From: Mesostigma viride
Lineage: Eukaryota; Streptophyta; Mesostigmatophyceae; Mesostigmatales; Mesostigmataceae
Assembly: GCA_009746045.1 (NCBI GenBank)
Contig: RPFO01000065.1
Location: 3,230,483-3,294,482, forward strand
Reading direction: 5' to 3'
Length of the DNA: 64,000 bases
The position numbers and the translations under genes were made by a program. A model generated the notes under the pieces. The model worked only from the letters and a program-made list of their open reading frames with translations. It did not search any database and was not told the DNA's origin. The number at the start of each line of letters is the position of its first letter. Position 1 is the first letter of the stretch. Below are positions 53,004-63,686 of this stretch, piece after piece.

Positions 53004-54967
53004 TAATTAATTAATTAATTAGGAACATAACTCCGTTGGGAGTATATGTAGCACATAGCCCTGAGAAGGGGCATATGAGCCTATAATACATTCTAAGCTA
53101 CTTCCTGCAAGGGTGGGAATGTAAACAACACTTGCTCTAGGTGCACCAGGGCACCCGCACCCTCATGGTCTATCACGCTATGCCCGGGTAAGGGGGAGCA
53201 TGCCTGTGAGGGGGAAGATCATCATGGCTATACAAGAGCTATGGCATGGCTTCTCAGCAGAGAGTGACTCCCTGCATGGGCACAACATTACGAAATAAGG
53301 CTAGGCATCGTCTGGAGTGTGGCACATCATAGGCACACATGTACATGACTAAAAAGGCTAGGCCTCAGCTGGTATAGTGCCTGTAGTAGGCGGGCATGTA
53401 CAACCTTGGCCACTGTCTAACTATTCTACACTACTGCTGTATTCCCCTAGGCTGGGGCTGGAGTTGCTGGGGCCGCGGTGGTCGAGGGGGTCGCTTGCCA
53501 GGGCTTGTGGCCGACGTAGATGGCCGCCCCCTTCCAGTACACCGGCTGGCCCGCCTTGGTCTGCCGGAGCTGGAGGTAGGTCGACCATAGCTCCCGTCGT
53601 CGTTGTTGCTGTGCCAGGGTCAAGTCGTCGTCAAGGGTGAAGAGAGTCTTCTCGAGCCGCTTGCGGCGTCTGAGAAAAGAAATCTTGTCCGCCGGAGTCT
53701 TAAAGGTGAGAAGGAGCGGGGGCGGCCCGGCCTTACCCGCGCGCGGGGAAGGCGGTGGGCGGCCAGCTCGATCTCACCAGTAAGGCCCATGCGATCAAGG
53801 ATTTCTCTCTCAAAAACACGCGCAAGCTTCTCGGAATTCTCACCTTCCTCCATCTTGAGATTCTTGACAATGACGTTGAGGCTGCGCTTGGCGAGCTCGG
53901 CCTCCTCGCGGAGGTCAAGCGTCTGCCGCTGGAGCTGGGCTGCGACGGCGGAGGTGGTGGAGGTGGTATGTTGCTTAAGCATGTCCGCCCAGGTCGTGAT
54001 GGGAGGAGCATCGCCGGCCAGGCCAGCCGAGGCGGGCTTGGCGGCAATGTCCTTCACTGCCTGGGCGGTGAGGCCTGCTGTGTTCTGCAAGACCTCGATA
54101 GCGATTGCATTATCCTTGAGGCGCTGGTCGATGTCGCGGAGCTGGGCGGTGATGGAGTCGGTGGAGGCGGAGGGGGGGGGGGGTGGAGGCGAGGAGGGTG
54201 GCGGTGGCGGTGGGGATGGTGGGAAGCTCAGCAGCCAACGTGCCGCCAAGTGCCGCCACATCTGCGGCAAGAGGGGTCACGTGCTGCTCGAAAGCGTCCT
54301 TGAGGAGGGTGCGGATGGTGGCTTCGGTGGGGAAGGTGGAGGGGGGCGGGTCCCAGATTGCGGATTCGGAGCGTCCAGCAAGGGAGCAGAGGGCGAAGCG
54401 TTGAAGCTTGGGGCGACTCATGCGATGGAGGATTGGGAGAGCCTCGGCGGGGTCGACAAGCTGGCCATTACCAGGCCAGCGGCCGCGGTTGTGGGACGTG
54501 AAGTGCACGCACAGGGTTAGAAGCGAGGCGTGATTGCCGGAAAACACGTCGTCCATGAAGGCTCCTATGCCTTGGCGCCAGTAGCTGGAGGCGTTGGCGT
54601 CAAAGGAGCGCTCTTCCCAGGGCGGCTCAGCAGAGCGACTGCGCTTGGGGTCAGGCGAGGCAGATGGCGAGGCAAGCCCGGGAGGCTGGGCGAGCACCAG
54701 TGCACGACTAGTGTCACCGTTGCCATCTGGCCGGGCCGGTGGGCGAAGCTGCAGCCGAAGCTGCAGACGTATTATCATTGCCGAGCGCAGCCGCCAGGCT
54801 GCGTTGCGTCGAGAGGCGTTTGCTCATCGTATATTGCGTAATGGCTTCGGAAAATTACATCAGCATGTGCGTCGTAGAAAGACGCATCGATTGCACATGA
54901 TATTCACGGCTAAATTCGGTGCTCAAACGTGAAAGTTATGAGCTCCGCCGTCAGCCATGGCTACCTC
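53004..54967 (-). mobile_element. Full-length ORF1-only LINE, copy D
   Basis: Inserted in the 3' end of copy C with an 8-bp duplication TGGGCTAT (52996-53003 and 54968-54975). It has the same 5' start as copy A (GAGGTAGCCATGGCTG on the minus strand), the same single ORF, the same 3' UTR, the stem-loop at 53030-53043 and an AATT-repeat tail. It proves that the ORF1-only layout is the full unit, not a deletion in one copy. Confidence 0.9.
53447..54827 (-). pseudogene. ORF1 of LINE copy D, frameshifted
   Basis: ATG at 54825-54827 (MSKRLSTQRSLAAAL), stop at 53447-53449. Highly similar to the intact ORF1 at 10214-11590. A frameshift near the GGCCCGGCCAGATGG segment (54730) and a second at the homopolymer around 54172-54182 break it. 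The coiled coil, RRM-like and C-terminal blocks are all recognisable. Confidence 0.9.
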
Positions 54968-55040
54968 TGGGCTATGTGCTACATATACTCCCAACGGAGT
55001 TATGTTACAATTCAATTCAATTCAATTCAATTCCGGCCAC

Positions 55041-55246
55041 AGGTCGCGTCGCTGCTGTTGCTGAGCGGGGGTCAGGTCGTCATCCAGCGTCCAGGTGAGG
55101 TCGTGCAACCTCTTGCGACGAGAGAGGAACCGCTGCTTATCCTCAGGGGAGGGGAAGGTGAGCAGGACTGGTGGGGGAGCCGCCTTGTCCCGTGAGTGGG
55201 GAAGGCGGTGGCACCCACGCAGTTCTACCTCACCTACCAGGCCCAT
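55041..55246 (-). pseudogene. ORF1 RRM-like fragment, LINE family B
   Basis: Reads LPHSRDKAAPPPVLLTFPSP, then DKQRFLSRRKRLHDLTWTLD, then QQQQRRDLWPE. It is directly continuous with the C-terminal piece at 49588-49696 if the intervening LINE is set aside. Confidence 0.85.
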
Positions 55247-55398
55247 GACATGGCTACGCTGGTTGTCTCATATTTCGATACATACCCCGGCCCCCGGGGG
55301 GCATGTTATATTTTTTTGTTCTACACATTTCCATCGCCCTCCATTCTAGTCCTTCATCCTGGACCAACAAACGCGGATAAGCTAGATTAATTAGTCAT

Positions 55399-56360
55399 AG
55401 AGTCAAGGCAGCCATGCTTATAATGTTTGCCTAGCTGTGCCCACATACCTAGTCACGTGCCGCAAACGCATGGTACACAACCAGCCATAGCCTTAGCCTA
55501 GTCCGTCCGTCCTATAGTCAGCAAAATTGGTGCGAGAGGTCCCCAGTTCGATTCCGGTCGGATTCATTTGCAGATCGCGTTTTCCGCGTTTTCCGCGGCC
55601 CGGCACTGAACGCAATGGTTTTCACCTTTGCGGAGTGCCTGATCAGAATATACGCTTGGCTGATTTCGATAGTACCGGCTACGCCCCCTTCTACTAAAAG
55701 AAGGTTTCAGCCGTGTTCAGCCCGTCTCACGGTGCGAGACTGAACAAGTCTCGCGTGCAGACACGTGTGTAGTACTCCTACACACAGATCTCGAGTGATT
55801 TATCTAGTACCAAATCCGAAAGGCTTGCATCACTCCCCGGACAGGAGAACTTTTGCGGATGACTGTAGGTGTAAGTTGGCGATGCCATGACCATGTAACC
55901 GGAGACGTCCGTCCTATAGTCAGCAAAATTGGTGCGAGAGGTCCCCAGTTCGATTCCGGTCGGATTCATTTGCAGATCGCGTTTTCCGCGTTTTCCGCGG
56001 CCCGGCACTGAACGCAATGGTTTTCACCTTTGCGGAGTGCCTGATCAGAATAGCCTTAGCCTAGTCCTAGTACAGCCATGCTACGCCCTGGCTATGTTCA
56101 GAGTACTTGCCCACGCTACTTGTTATGCCACGCTTACATGGGTCTTATTGCACCCACAGTTTGCCGGATCGTTAGCCTGCCCTTTTAGCTAGCGCGCCCG
56201 AATGCAGCTGTGGCATGCCTTTGGCATGAAGGAGACTGGGGGTCTCTGCCCTTTCTCCTGTAGTGCACACACAGGGATTAAAAGCACTTCGGCGCTCCGT
56301 GACTCCCCAACGGGAGCACGTGTTTAATTAATTAATTAATTAATTAATTAATTGATTAAA
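55399..56360 (+). mobile_element. LINE family B 3' end, split by a retroposon
   Basis: A 13-bp target duplication ATTAATTAGTCAT (55386-55398 and 56361-56373) flanks it. It contains the family 3' UTR (AAAGCACTTCGGCGCTCCG), the extended stem-loop at 56299-56319 and a TTAA-repeat tail. Interrupted at 55505-56049. Confidence 0.9.
55505..56049 (+). mobile_element. Retroposon with two identical 146-bp tRNA-like repeats
   Basis: Direct repeats 55505-55650 and 55907-56052 appear identical by eye and enclose 256 bp of unrelated sequence. Each repeat holds GGTCCCCAGTTCGATTCCGG (B-box-like) and matches the head of the SINE at 47766-48035. An 18-bp target duplication ATAGCCTTAGCCTAGTCC flanks it (55487-55504 and 56050-56067, overlapping the last bases of the right repeat). 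The layout resembles a miniature LTR element (TRIM), but the long target duplication and B-box fit a dimeric SINE better. No ORF. Confidence 0.75.
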
Positions 56361-56518
56361 ATTAATTAGTCATGAATGCAGTACTGTTCAGTTGGGGATG
56401 ACGTGAATAAGAAAACAACATGCTCGAGATAGCTAGAAGCACTAGCTATGCCAGGTCTTCTCAGGGATATGACACTCCCGGCCAGTTAGGCTAGAAACAC
56501 ACGCCCTGATCAAGCATG

Positions 56519-56735
56519 CTGTTTCCGGCCCCACCGTCTAGGTCATCTAGTCGCTCCACACGTAAGCCAGCCATAATTTCAATGCACAAGGATACACATT
56601 TCCATCACCATTCATCTTCATCATCCTGAACGACTCGAAAACGCGGAAAAGATAACGGCAGGCTCGAGCTACCATGGTCCGGATTCTCCCGATTTCTGGC
56701 CTGCGCTGGTTGTCTCTTTGATATGTGCTACATGT
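56519..56735 (+). mobile_element. SINE-like retroposon, sense copy
   Basis: Same family as 41810-42016: starts TGTTTCCGGCCCCACCG, ends CGCTGGTTGTCTCTTTGATAT. It is followed without spacer by a LINE-type 3' end (GTGCTACATG, stem-loop CTCC-CAAC-GGAG at 56737-56748, TTTAATT tail to about 56790). That 3' end may be its own tail or a separate tiny LINE fragment. Confidence 0.75.
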
Positions 56736-56794
56736 GCTCCCAACGGAGATACGTTACAATTTAATTGAATTTAATTTTACTTAGCTTAATTTAA

Positions 56795-57161
56795 TGCTCG
56801 AGCTGGGGGTTATGAACCCTGGGTATGCCCTTAAAAATCTAAAAATGAACCCAAGTTGACGGTGCCTACCAGCCAGTCATTGCATGCTTTGGGCGTAATA
56901 ACCGTGGAAAGGGCTGGCAGCATCCAATTCTCGAAAAAAGGAGGCTCTTTCTGCATCTCTGACAATACATAAAGAGCTATGACATGCCTGATTTCTCCTT
57001 GTGTTGTCGCCAGTCCTGAGTTGGCCGTACAGTCCACCTGGACGTAACATGTGAACAGTCAATGATTCTATGAAATCCCTTGAAAACAGCGCATGTGACA
57101 TCATCCGTTGAAGACAGCAAGCCCAGAAACCCATGCTGGGAGTGGCTGTTATCCGCCTGGT
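56795..57161. other. 3' flank of the Zim17-like gene
   Basis: Presumed 3' UTR and spacer on the minus strand. No other gene recognised. Confidence 0.4.
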
Positions 57162-58772
57162 TCACTCCTCCCCCTCCCCCACTAGCTTGCGGAAGTCGTA
57201 CTCAGTGACCAGCCCCAGGTTGTCCACCAGCTGGTGGTACTTCTCGCACGACGCACACTGCAGCGAGGGGTGGGGGCGGGAGACCGCGGCAGAATAATCA
57301 AGAACAAGAACAAAGGCAACAGCGAAGGAAGCATCGTGAGGCACCAGGGGGGGGATGGAAGCCTGGCCAACCTAAGGATAAAGTAAACAGGCATCAAAGC
57401 TGCTGTCCCTTGGCAAGAGTCAACAGCAGCATGAGTGGCACGGGACATCAAGCAGGTAGCCCACAACATGTGGCCGCCATGCAGGTCGACAGGTCCACAA
57501 CACGTGGACTGCCCATGACTTGGCAAGCAGAGGGCAAGCATGTGACCGTGACAGAGTGCCCCTGCCTGTGTCTTCCATCATGTTGCGCTCATCCCTAGCC
57601 AACTTCATCTGAACTGCCACCAATTGCCACCCGGGGCAATAGGGATTGGCCCCGCCTGCCGCGCACGCACCATCACAAAGACGGTTCCCTTCCTGTACGC
57701 ATGTGGGTTCACTAGCCGTGTTGTCCGCGAGCCGCACGGGTTGCAAGTGAACGAGACTTGCAACCGTCGCCGAGGCATGTCCAGTTGGATCTGTGGGTGC
57801 CAGCACATGCAAAGATGCAGGCACAAGCAGGAAGGCACAAACATGTAATTGTCCAGTACCCCCCCCCACACACGTTGAAGATTGCGGTCTGACTGATCCA
57901 GGGCTCACAATCTTAAGGAATCTTACTACTTTGATTCGTTTCTACTAAATTGTACTACTTTCTACTAATACTCTACTACTAGCAGAGGTCAAATCCAGGG
58001 TCTCATAATTTTAAACCTGGGAATCTTAAACGTGGGCCCAGGGGTATACGAACTTATTGCCCAGAAGGCCAACGACGCCACTAATTTAAGTGTCCTTTAC
58101 CTCGAGGACCTACACGTGGCCGAGGCGGCTACATAGCATTAATAAGACAAGCTCGTTGGCCACCAATCATAAGAAAAACTTACTACCTGCAATCAAAGAT
58201 GTATACCTGAGTGTCACGGACACCCGTTGCAGGGGACGACTTTTCATTATCGCCAGCCTTCACGTCTCCCTCCCCTGCACGCAGCAAGTAAGCGACCAGC
58301 AAAAATGGAAAGGTTACCCCCAAAGGCAAGTTCTAACTTGGTCACGGGTGAACAGAACCTCGGCCAAATAAGCCTGCCTGCAGACAGACTTTGCGAGCCC
58401 CAGCTACGCCATAGTCTTGGGTGCAGGATAATTAGTCTGCATGTCGTTAAGGCAGCACATACGAGAGTCGAGGATGTAAGACATTCGGACTTTACCCTGT
58501 TTTGAATTTGTAACACCGGGAAGGGCATGCCTGACATGTCGTTGTCGAAGCCTTCTGCACCCCGCTTTGCCGGACCATAAACTCAGTTCAAGATTCGTCT
58601 CTGTTGCTCGACTTAGTTTCGTTGACAGTGGCAACGGAGAGCGAGCTATACTGTGCGAGACATTGTTTATGGTTTTCAAAGGTACAGCCAACTTGAAAGT
58701 GACTGAAATCGCGCAAGCAGAAAACCCAACCGTTGCCATTCTGAAGAGCTTAATTTGGCGTTTGGAGCACAC
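57162..58772 (-). CDS. DNL-type zinc-finger protein (Zim17/Hep1-like), organellar
   Basis: Zim17/Hep family proteins keep mitochondrial or plastid Hsp70 soluble. Four minus-strand exons: 58772-58496 (start at 58772, or 58739 for MATVGFSACA), 58274-58207, 57790-57671, 57257-57162. Phases agree throughout, giving 186 or 175 residues. The N-terminus is rich in Ser/Ala/Arg and hydroxylated residues without acidic ones (ACAISVTFKLAVPLKT), as in a transit peptide. The domain is VSFTCNPCGSRTTRLVNPHA, YRKGTVFVMCASCEKYHQL, VDNLGLVTEYDF. It has two C-x2-C zinc pairs, the R after the first pair, and the H and D of the family's RHD triad. Splice donors are GTAAAG, GTATAC, GTGCGT. Plastid or mitochondrial targeting is not resolved. 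Confidence 0.9.
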
Positions 58773-59625
58773 TACGTAATTCTGATAAAATCAAATGGGG
58801 CAATGTCGCCCGAGCAGATCTGAGGTTTACGGCTTGCCTCGGTTCTGGGCTTCTGGCGCCATGATTCTGTTGAGCATATCGTGCCGGGTCAACTTGGATG
58901 GGCGGAAATGAGGACTTGACACGTGTACGCACGTTGCCATGCCGTGAAGCGCCCGTGATGACGCGGCACTCCTTACAACCTCGAGCGATGCCTTGAGCTT
59001 TTTCTGAAGGCCTTGCACAGTATGTAGCACTAAGGGCTCATTTTACTCACTAGGGCCCGTATTGATAACAATTGCTCATACCTGGCAACTAGGGAAATTA
59101 AGATTTAGAAGGAACGTAATTGGCGTCCGACGAGTGACAACTCATGACATAACAGTAGCAGCTACATATACCATGTTTCGACTACCTCAACATGACTATC
59201 CTCGGTAATTGAGCTTCCCAACCAGAGCCTGCACCTCATTAATCAACACATAAAGTTGCGGGCAGAGGACGACGCATTGATCAAGGTCCTGGGTTCACTT
59301 ATTCCCAGCCAAACTGTCATGCTCGTTTCTGGTGTATGTCTTCGTCGGGGTTTATAGAAATGGGAGCGCTGCAAGATGAACCTAAAGTACGAGCAAGTTA
59401 TGGCGTAACCGGCGGCTCCTGGGTGTTCTACGTGACAAACAGAGTAGCTCCTTTAGCCCTCGAACGCGCACGGATGACATCCCTAGAATGTTGAGCAACA
59501 CTTAGCTTACGGGCTGTGCCGCTCCACCCATTTTACTTAATCGCCTCTGAGACTTAAATATTAACAGGCTTTTCTCGACGTATGCCACTTAACAGTCGGA
59601 GGATTACAGTACGACATCGGATGCG
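58773..59625. promoter_or_regulatory. Divergent intergenic region between Zim17-like and SBP2-like genes
   Basis: About 850 bp between two head-to-head start codons, so it should hold both promoters and 5' UTRs. No clear TATA box at a fixed distance; TATATACCATG occurs at about 59165. No transposon insertion is recognised here. Confidence 0.5.
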
Positions 59626-62600
59626 ATGCAAGAACCGCTTGGCAGCGCCACGGAATGGACCACGGTGCACAGAGCCCGCTCTGGAAAGCCTTCGACGACG
59701 GAGGCCACGGTAAGAACATTGTGCTTTTTCCCAGGGTCTGTTCCGCGGCTCTAGCATCTCGTCATGATTGTGTCGCTAATACGAAAATATGCTCCCATAA
59801 TGTGATTTCATGCGTGGCAGCCGGTGCAGCCTACGCCTGGTGCCGTCTCTGGCAACCCTGCCTCCCACCCTGCCAACGGCGTAGACGCCCATGTGCGAGG
59901 CAAAGGGGCGGAGAGGCTGCCTCAGGCCAAGCCGGAGGAGGACGAGTTGCTGCGGCAGGCGCACCGCAGCAAGCCCGACCGCTACGGCAACCTGATGTGC
60001 CTGGTCTGCCGCAAGGCGTTCAAGCAGTACTCGGCGCTGGCGCAGCACCTCAAGGGCAAGCACCATGGGATCAACGACCCGTCCGCAAAGGTGCTCGGCC
60101 TGCAGGTAGGTGATGCGCCGCGTTGGCCCCACCTGGCGGGGCTCCTTGTGCCCTTGCATGATTAAAGCACGTAGACTGCTTGACAGGCAGGGGCCACCCC
60201 TATCATGGCAGTGCTTGACAGGCGGGTGCCACCCCTGTCATGGCCTTGCATGTTCCCTCCCCCCTTCCCCCCCCTTCCAATCTGTGTTTGATCGGTGCCG
60301 ACATGACGCGGGCGCCTTGTATCCCTTGTGCGTGTGCTGGCCCACGGTATGTCTATCGTTCGGTGTCCAAGACGCTGCCTCTTGCGCGGCCCACCATCCT
60401 GCTTGGTGCTACCCCCTGGCGCCATGCTGACATGGGTGATGACGCGCGCTTGCACGGTGATGGCATCCGCTGACTTTTGGCCTTTTACGCCCCTGTGTCT
60501 GTCTCTTCCGCGTGGTGGTTGGGTGATAACCCCCAGGCGTCCCAAGCAGCCGGGGGCGATGCGGCGTCAGCGGGCACTGCGGGCGGCAGCGCGAGCAAGT
60601 CCTCACCGTCTGTCACCGTGGCCGACTTCTTCGCGCAGGTATGTAAGGGCAAACGGAAACTAATTAATAAACACGGAGACTGCGTCATGTGATCATAGAG
60701 GGCCACCTTGCACGGTGACCAACCATGGGGGTGGGGCCGACTTGTCCACGCGCGCACGCAAGTGCCAAGCATGGGGGCTGGGCAACACTCGCACACGTGC
60801 ACGCGTGTGGGCCCAGTGCACCTATCTAGCACGCAGTCATGGACGTTTGAGTGATCCACCCATGACCATGACCACGACCTCCACGACCATGACCATGACC
60901 ACGACCGCCCATGCCCAGCCTCATGCGCTGCACTCTGTGCTGCACCACCTGCCATCCGCGCCCATTGTACATGTGCCACCTGTCGTGTCGGCTCGCGCCC
61001 CCAGGTTGCCCCCAGGGTGTCCCAGGGCGACAAGAAGAAGCTAGCGGCGCTCATTACCGCGCCGCCTGCCTTGCGCAGGATGGTGGCGTCCTCCGGCAGT
61101 TTCCTGCCTGGGCCCGCCCCGGCTTCTTCTGGAGCGGATCGCACGGCGTCTTCTGCTGATCGACCGGCACGCACCGGCCCGCCCGTGTCCGCCCCCGCGC
61201 CCACCCCCATGTCCGCGTGGGGCGACGAGGGCCACCATCAGGCACCGGCATCGATGGGTGGTCGTGGAGATACACGCGCCGCTGCTGCCACCGGCACGGG
61301 TGCGGATGCCAGCGGTCATGGGGGCGCGATGCCAACCCGCCTGGGAGGAGGCGCGGGGTACCCGCCGGCTGCGCCTGCGTGGGTGGGAGCCCGCCCGCAG
61401 GGACAAACTGCTCCCTTATCGTGGGCGCAAGCCACGGTGGCCTCCGTCGCGAGTCCTCGCAGCGCCGGCGTGGGTGGTGCTACGTCGCCAGCGCGTGCCG
61501 GGGCAGTGGCGCCCGCTGCTGTTTCCGCGACTGGCGACAAGGCAGCCGGGCCATCCGCTGCGTTTGGTCGGGCAGCCCTTGCGGCAGGGCTATCCCTCCA
61601 GTCGCCCGACCTTTTCCCTGCGCTGGGTCTTTTATCCGTCACCCACGGCAGCTCGCGCACCAGCTTTGGCCACAAACCCGCCTCCCTATTGGGTGTGCGC
61701 TCGGGCGACGCGTTCGCTGGCCTGAGCACGTCCATCGTCAAGCGCAGCGCGGGCGGCAAAGGACACCTGCTGGCAGCGGGCGTGCGCGGTCGCCCGCTGC
61801 TGGACTCTGCGCTGAGCGGTGGCCGGCACAGGAGCACGGCGCTGCTGCTGCAGCAGCTGAGGCAGGCACGGCTGGTGGTCAACCCCAACCAAGCGTCGTC
61901 GACGGACTTGGTGGTACGGCGTGGCAAGGAACGTGCCGACGGGAAGAAGAAGAAGCGGAGCACGTTGAAGAAGATCATACTGAGGGAGAGGGCCGCGCGC
62001 GCCGCCGCTGCTACTGCCGCCACCTCCACGGTTGTTGCGGGTGGCGGCAGCAGCTCTCAGGCAGTGCACTCAGGGGGCGATTTGGACACTCAGGGTGCTG
62101 GAGATGCGGTGTCTGCCTCGCCCGCTGTGTGCCTGGACATGGGCGGAGAGGACACCGCCCCGGCGGTGCAGGCAGGGGCGGTGCAACGGGCGGTCTCGGG
62201 CGAAGCAGCTTCTGATACTGCAACTAATGAGGTGGCGGTGCATGCCCCAGGTCTCAATGGGTCTGGGCACGTGGGAGGCAAGGAGGCAGGCCACTGGGAT
62301 GGTGGCGGAAGCTGCAGGGATGGCTGCGGCGGCCAGCAGGAGGGGGGAGAGCAGCACAGGGAGGCGGGTGAGGAAGGGGGGCGGTGGGTAGGTACGGGCG
62401 GGGATGGGGCCCAACCGGGGAATATTGTGGACCTCACACCGGTAGGTGCTGCGCTAGGCATGCCCCCGCGCGCTGGTGGCAGCCCTGATCCGGCGCGTGC
62501 GCCCGTGAAGAGGTTCCAGCTGTCAGCCGCCGCGCCGCCGTTTCAGGCGGGCAAGCGCGCGGACCCTGCCAACCCCACGGCCGAATTGACACGTGGCAAC

Positions 62601-63686
62601 CTTGCAGCATCAAACGGGGTCCAGGAGGCAGCGGCGGTTTGCCCGCCGGCTGGCACGGGCAGCAGGGGCCCAGGCAAGTCCCCTGCTGGCCCTGGTGGCG
62701 GCAAGGCAGCGAGGAAAGGGGATGGTTCCGCGCATGCTGGCGTGGCGGCGGCGGCGCAGGCAGCCACGCCCAGGCAGCACAGCCAGGCAGCTGAGTGGGC
62801 GGGTGCAGAGTGCCCAGCCGCAATGGAGGAGAGGTGTGCAGCACCGCGGAGCCCCCCGCTGCCGCTCAACCCTTGGGAGAGCCACGAGGGGAAGACCTTG
62901 GCTGAGGGGGGCAGGGGCAGCAGTGCCAACACCTCCACCAAGAGGGGGCCTCCCCACGGCAGGGCGGGCGCGTACCCAGACGGGGCTGCGTTGGATGGTT
63001 CTGCGCCGCGCTCCACTGGCCTGCATCATGGTGACAAGAGCCGAGGCCATGAGGCTTCCTTGCCCAAGCCGGGCGGGAACGCGAGCCGCACGGCCGTGGG
63101 TGCATCATCAGCAGTGACGAGCGGAGCTGACCCTGCGATAGTCTCTGGGAGCCCTTGGAGTTGGGCCAAGGCGGTGGCCCTGGGTTCGCGTCCCGCATTG
63201 CCCGTTGCTGCTGCGGGCGCCAGCACCCAGGACCTGGTCGCTCAGGGTGGTGCCGCCAGCGGCGCCGTGGAGGGTGAGGCGCGTAGGGGGCTAACCGCAG
63301 CAGAGACGGGAAGGGAGGCGCAAGATGACACGGAGGAGGGTGGCGGCGGCCCGCCGTGTGATGATGGTTGTGGGGACAATGGTGCGCGGCGCAAGAAGAA
63401 AACAAGGCGGAAAGCCAAGTCGAAGACGGCTGCCGTGGAAGGGGCGGGAACAGACGCCCAGCCGACGGCAGAGAGGCCGGACGGGGCAGGCGAGGCAGGC
63501 GGCGATGATGACGGTGCTGCGGCTAGTGGTGGCAAGGCTGGCACGGTGGCCACCTTCTGCGGGGGTGGGGCGCACATCCGGTACGCGGACCAGGTGCTGT
63601 CGCCTGCGCTCAACGCGGTCTCATTCCAGCTGCTCAGCACGCTGCTCATCTTTCAGGAGAAGATGAAGCAGCGCGACCCGATGAAG
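59626..63686 (+). CDS. SECIS-binding protein 2-like protein, 5' exons (runs off window)
   Basis: SBP2 binds SECIS elements and recruits the selenocysteine elongation factor to UGA codons. Exons: 59626-59709 (MQEPLGSATEWTTVHRARSG), 59821-60105, 60537-60638, 61005-63686, all phase 0, 1,051 residues so far; donor ATGAAG|GTAAGG. Exon 2 has a C2H2 finger (MCLVCRKAFKQYSALAQHLK then GKHHG). Exon 4 is a long Ala/Gly/Pro-rich, probably disordered region. It has a basic helical block (KKKKRSTLKKIILRERAA) and, near the end, KKKTRRKAKSK. It closes with VLSPALNAVSFQLLSTLL then IFQEKMKQRDPMK, which matches the entry into the L7Ae-type RNA-binding domain of SBP2 (F-Q-E-x-x-x-x-x-DP pattern). The rest of the L7Ae domain must lie beyond the window, so the call is strong but not proven. 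Confidence 0.7.
60862..60912 (+). repeat. Hexamer repeat in SBP2-like intron 3
   Basis: CCATGACCATGACCACGACC-type 6-bp units within the intron 60639-61004. Confidence 0.85.

Larger units (their letters stand above)
49697..55029 (+). mobile_element. ORF1-type LINE copy C, itself split twice
   Basis: The 11-bp target duplication ATTCCGGCCAC (49686-49696 and 55030-55040) places its insertion in the ORF1 of LINE B. It is 5'-truncated. The remaining pieces are 49697-50493, 52381-53003 and 54976-55029. The last carries the stem-loop ACTCC-CAAC-GGAGT (54987-55000) and an AATTC-repeat tail. The gaps are an unclassified insertion and LINE copy D. Confidence 0.88.
49143..55250 (-). mobile_element. LINE family B copy, split by a later LINE
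   Basis: Minus orientation: tail (TTAA repeats) from 49143, extended stem-loop at 49172-49192, a 400-bp 3' UTR, stop at about 49588. The ORF1 C-terminus (LRHKQDPQKPKAYWRGG) continues up to 49696. The ORF1 continues beyond the inserted LINE at 55041-55246 (VLLTFPSPEDKQRFLSRRKR, LDDDLTPAQQQQRRDLWPE). The join point carries an 11-bp duplication. The 5' end is truncated near 55250. Confidence 0.8.

Noticed and set aside
55530-55570. tRNA gene
   Set aside because: Only a B-box/T-arm-like part is present; no acceptor stem or anticodon arm could be folded. Treated as a tRNA-like SINE head.
61041-63649. Minus-strand Pro/Ser/Ala-rich frames
   Set aside because: Antisense shadows of the GC-rich SBP2-like exon 4.
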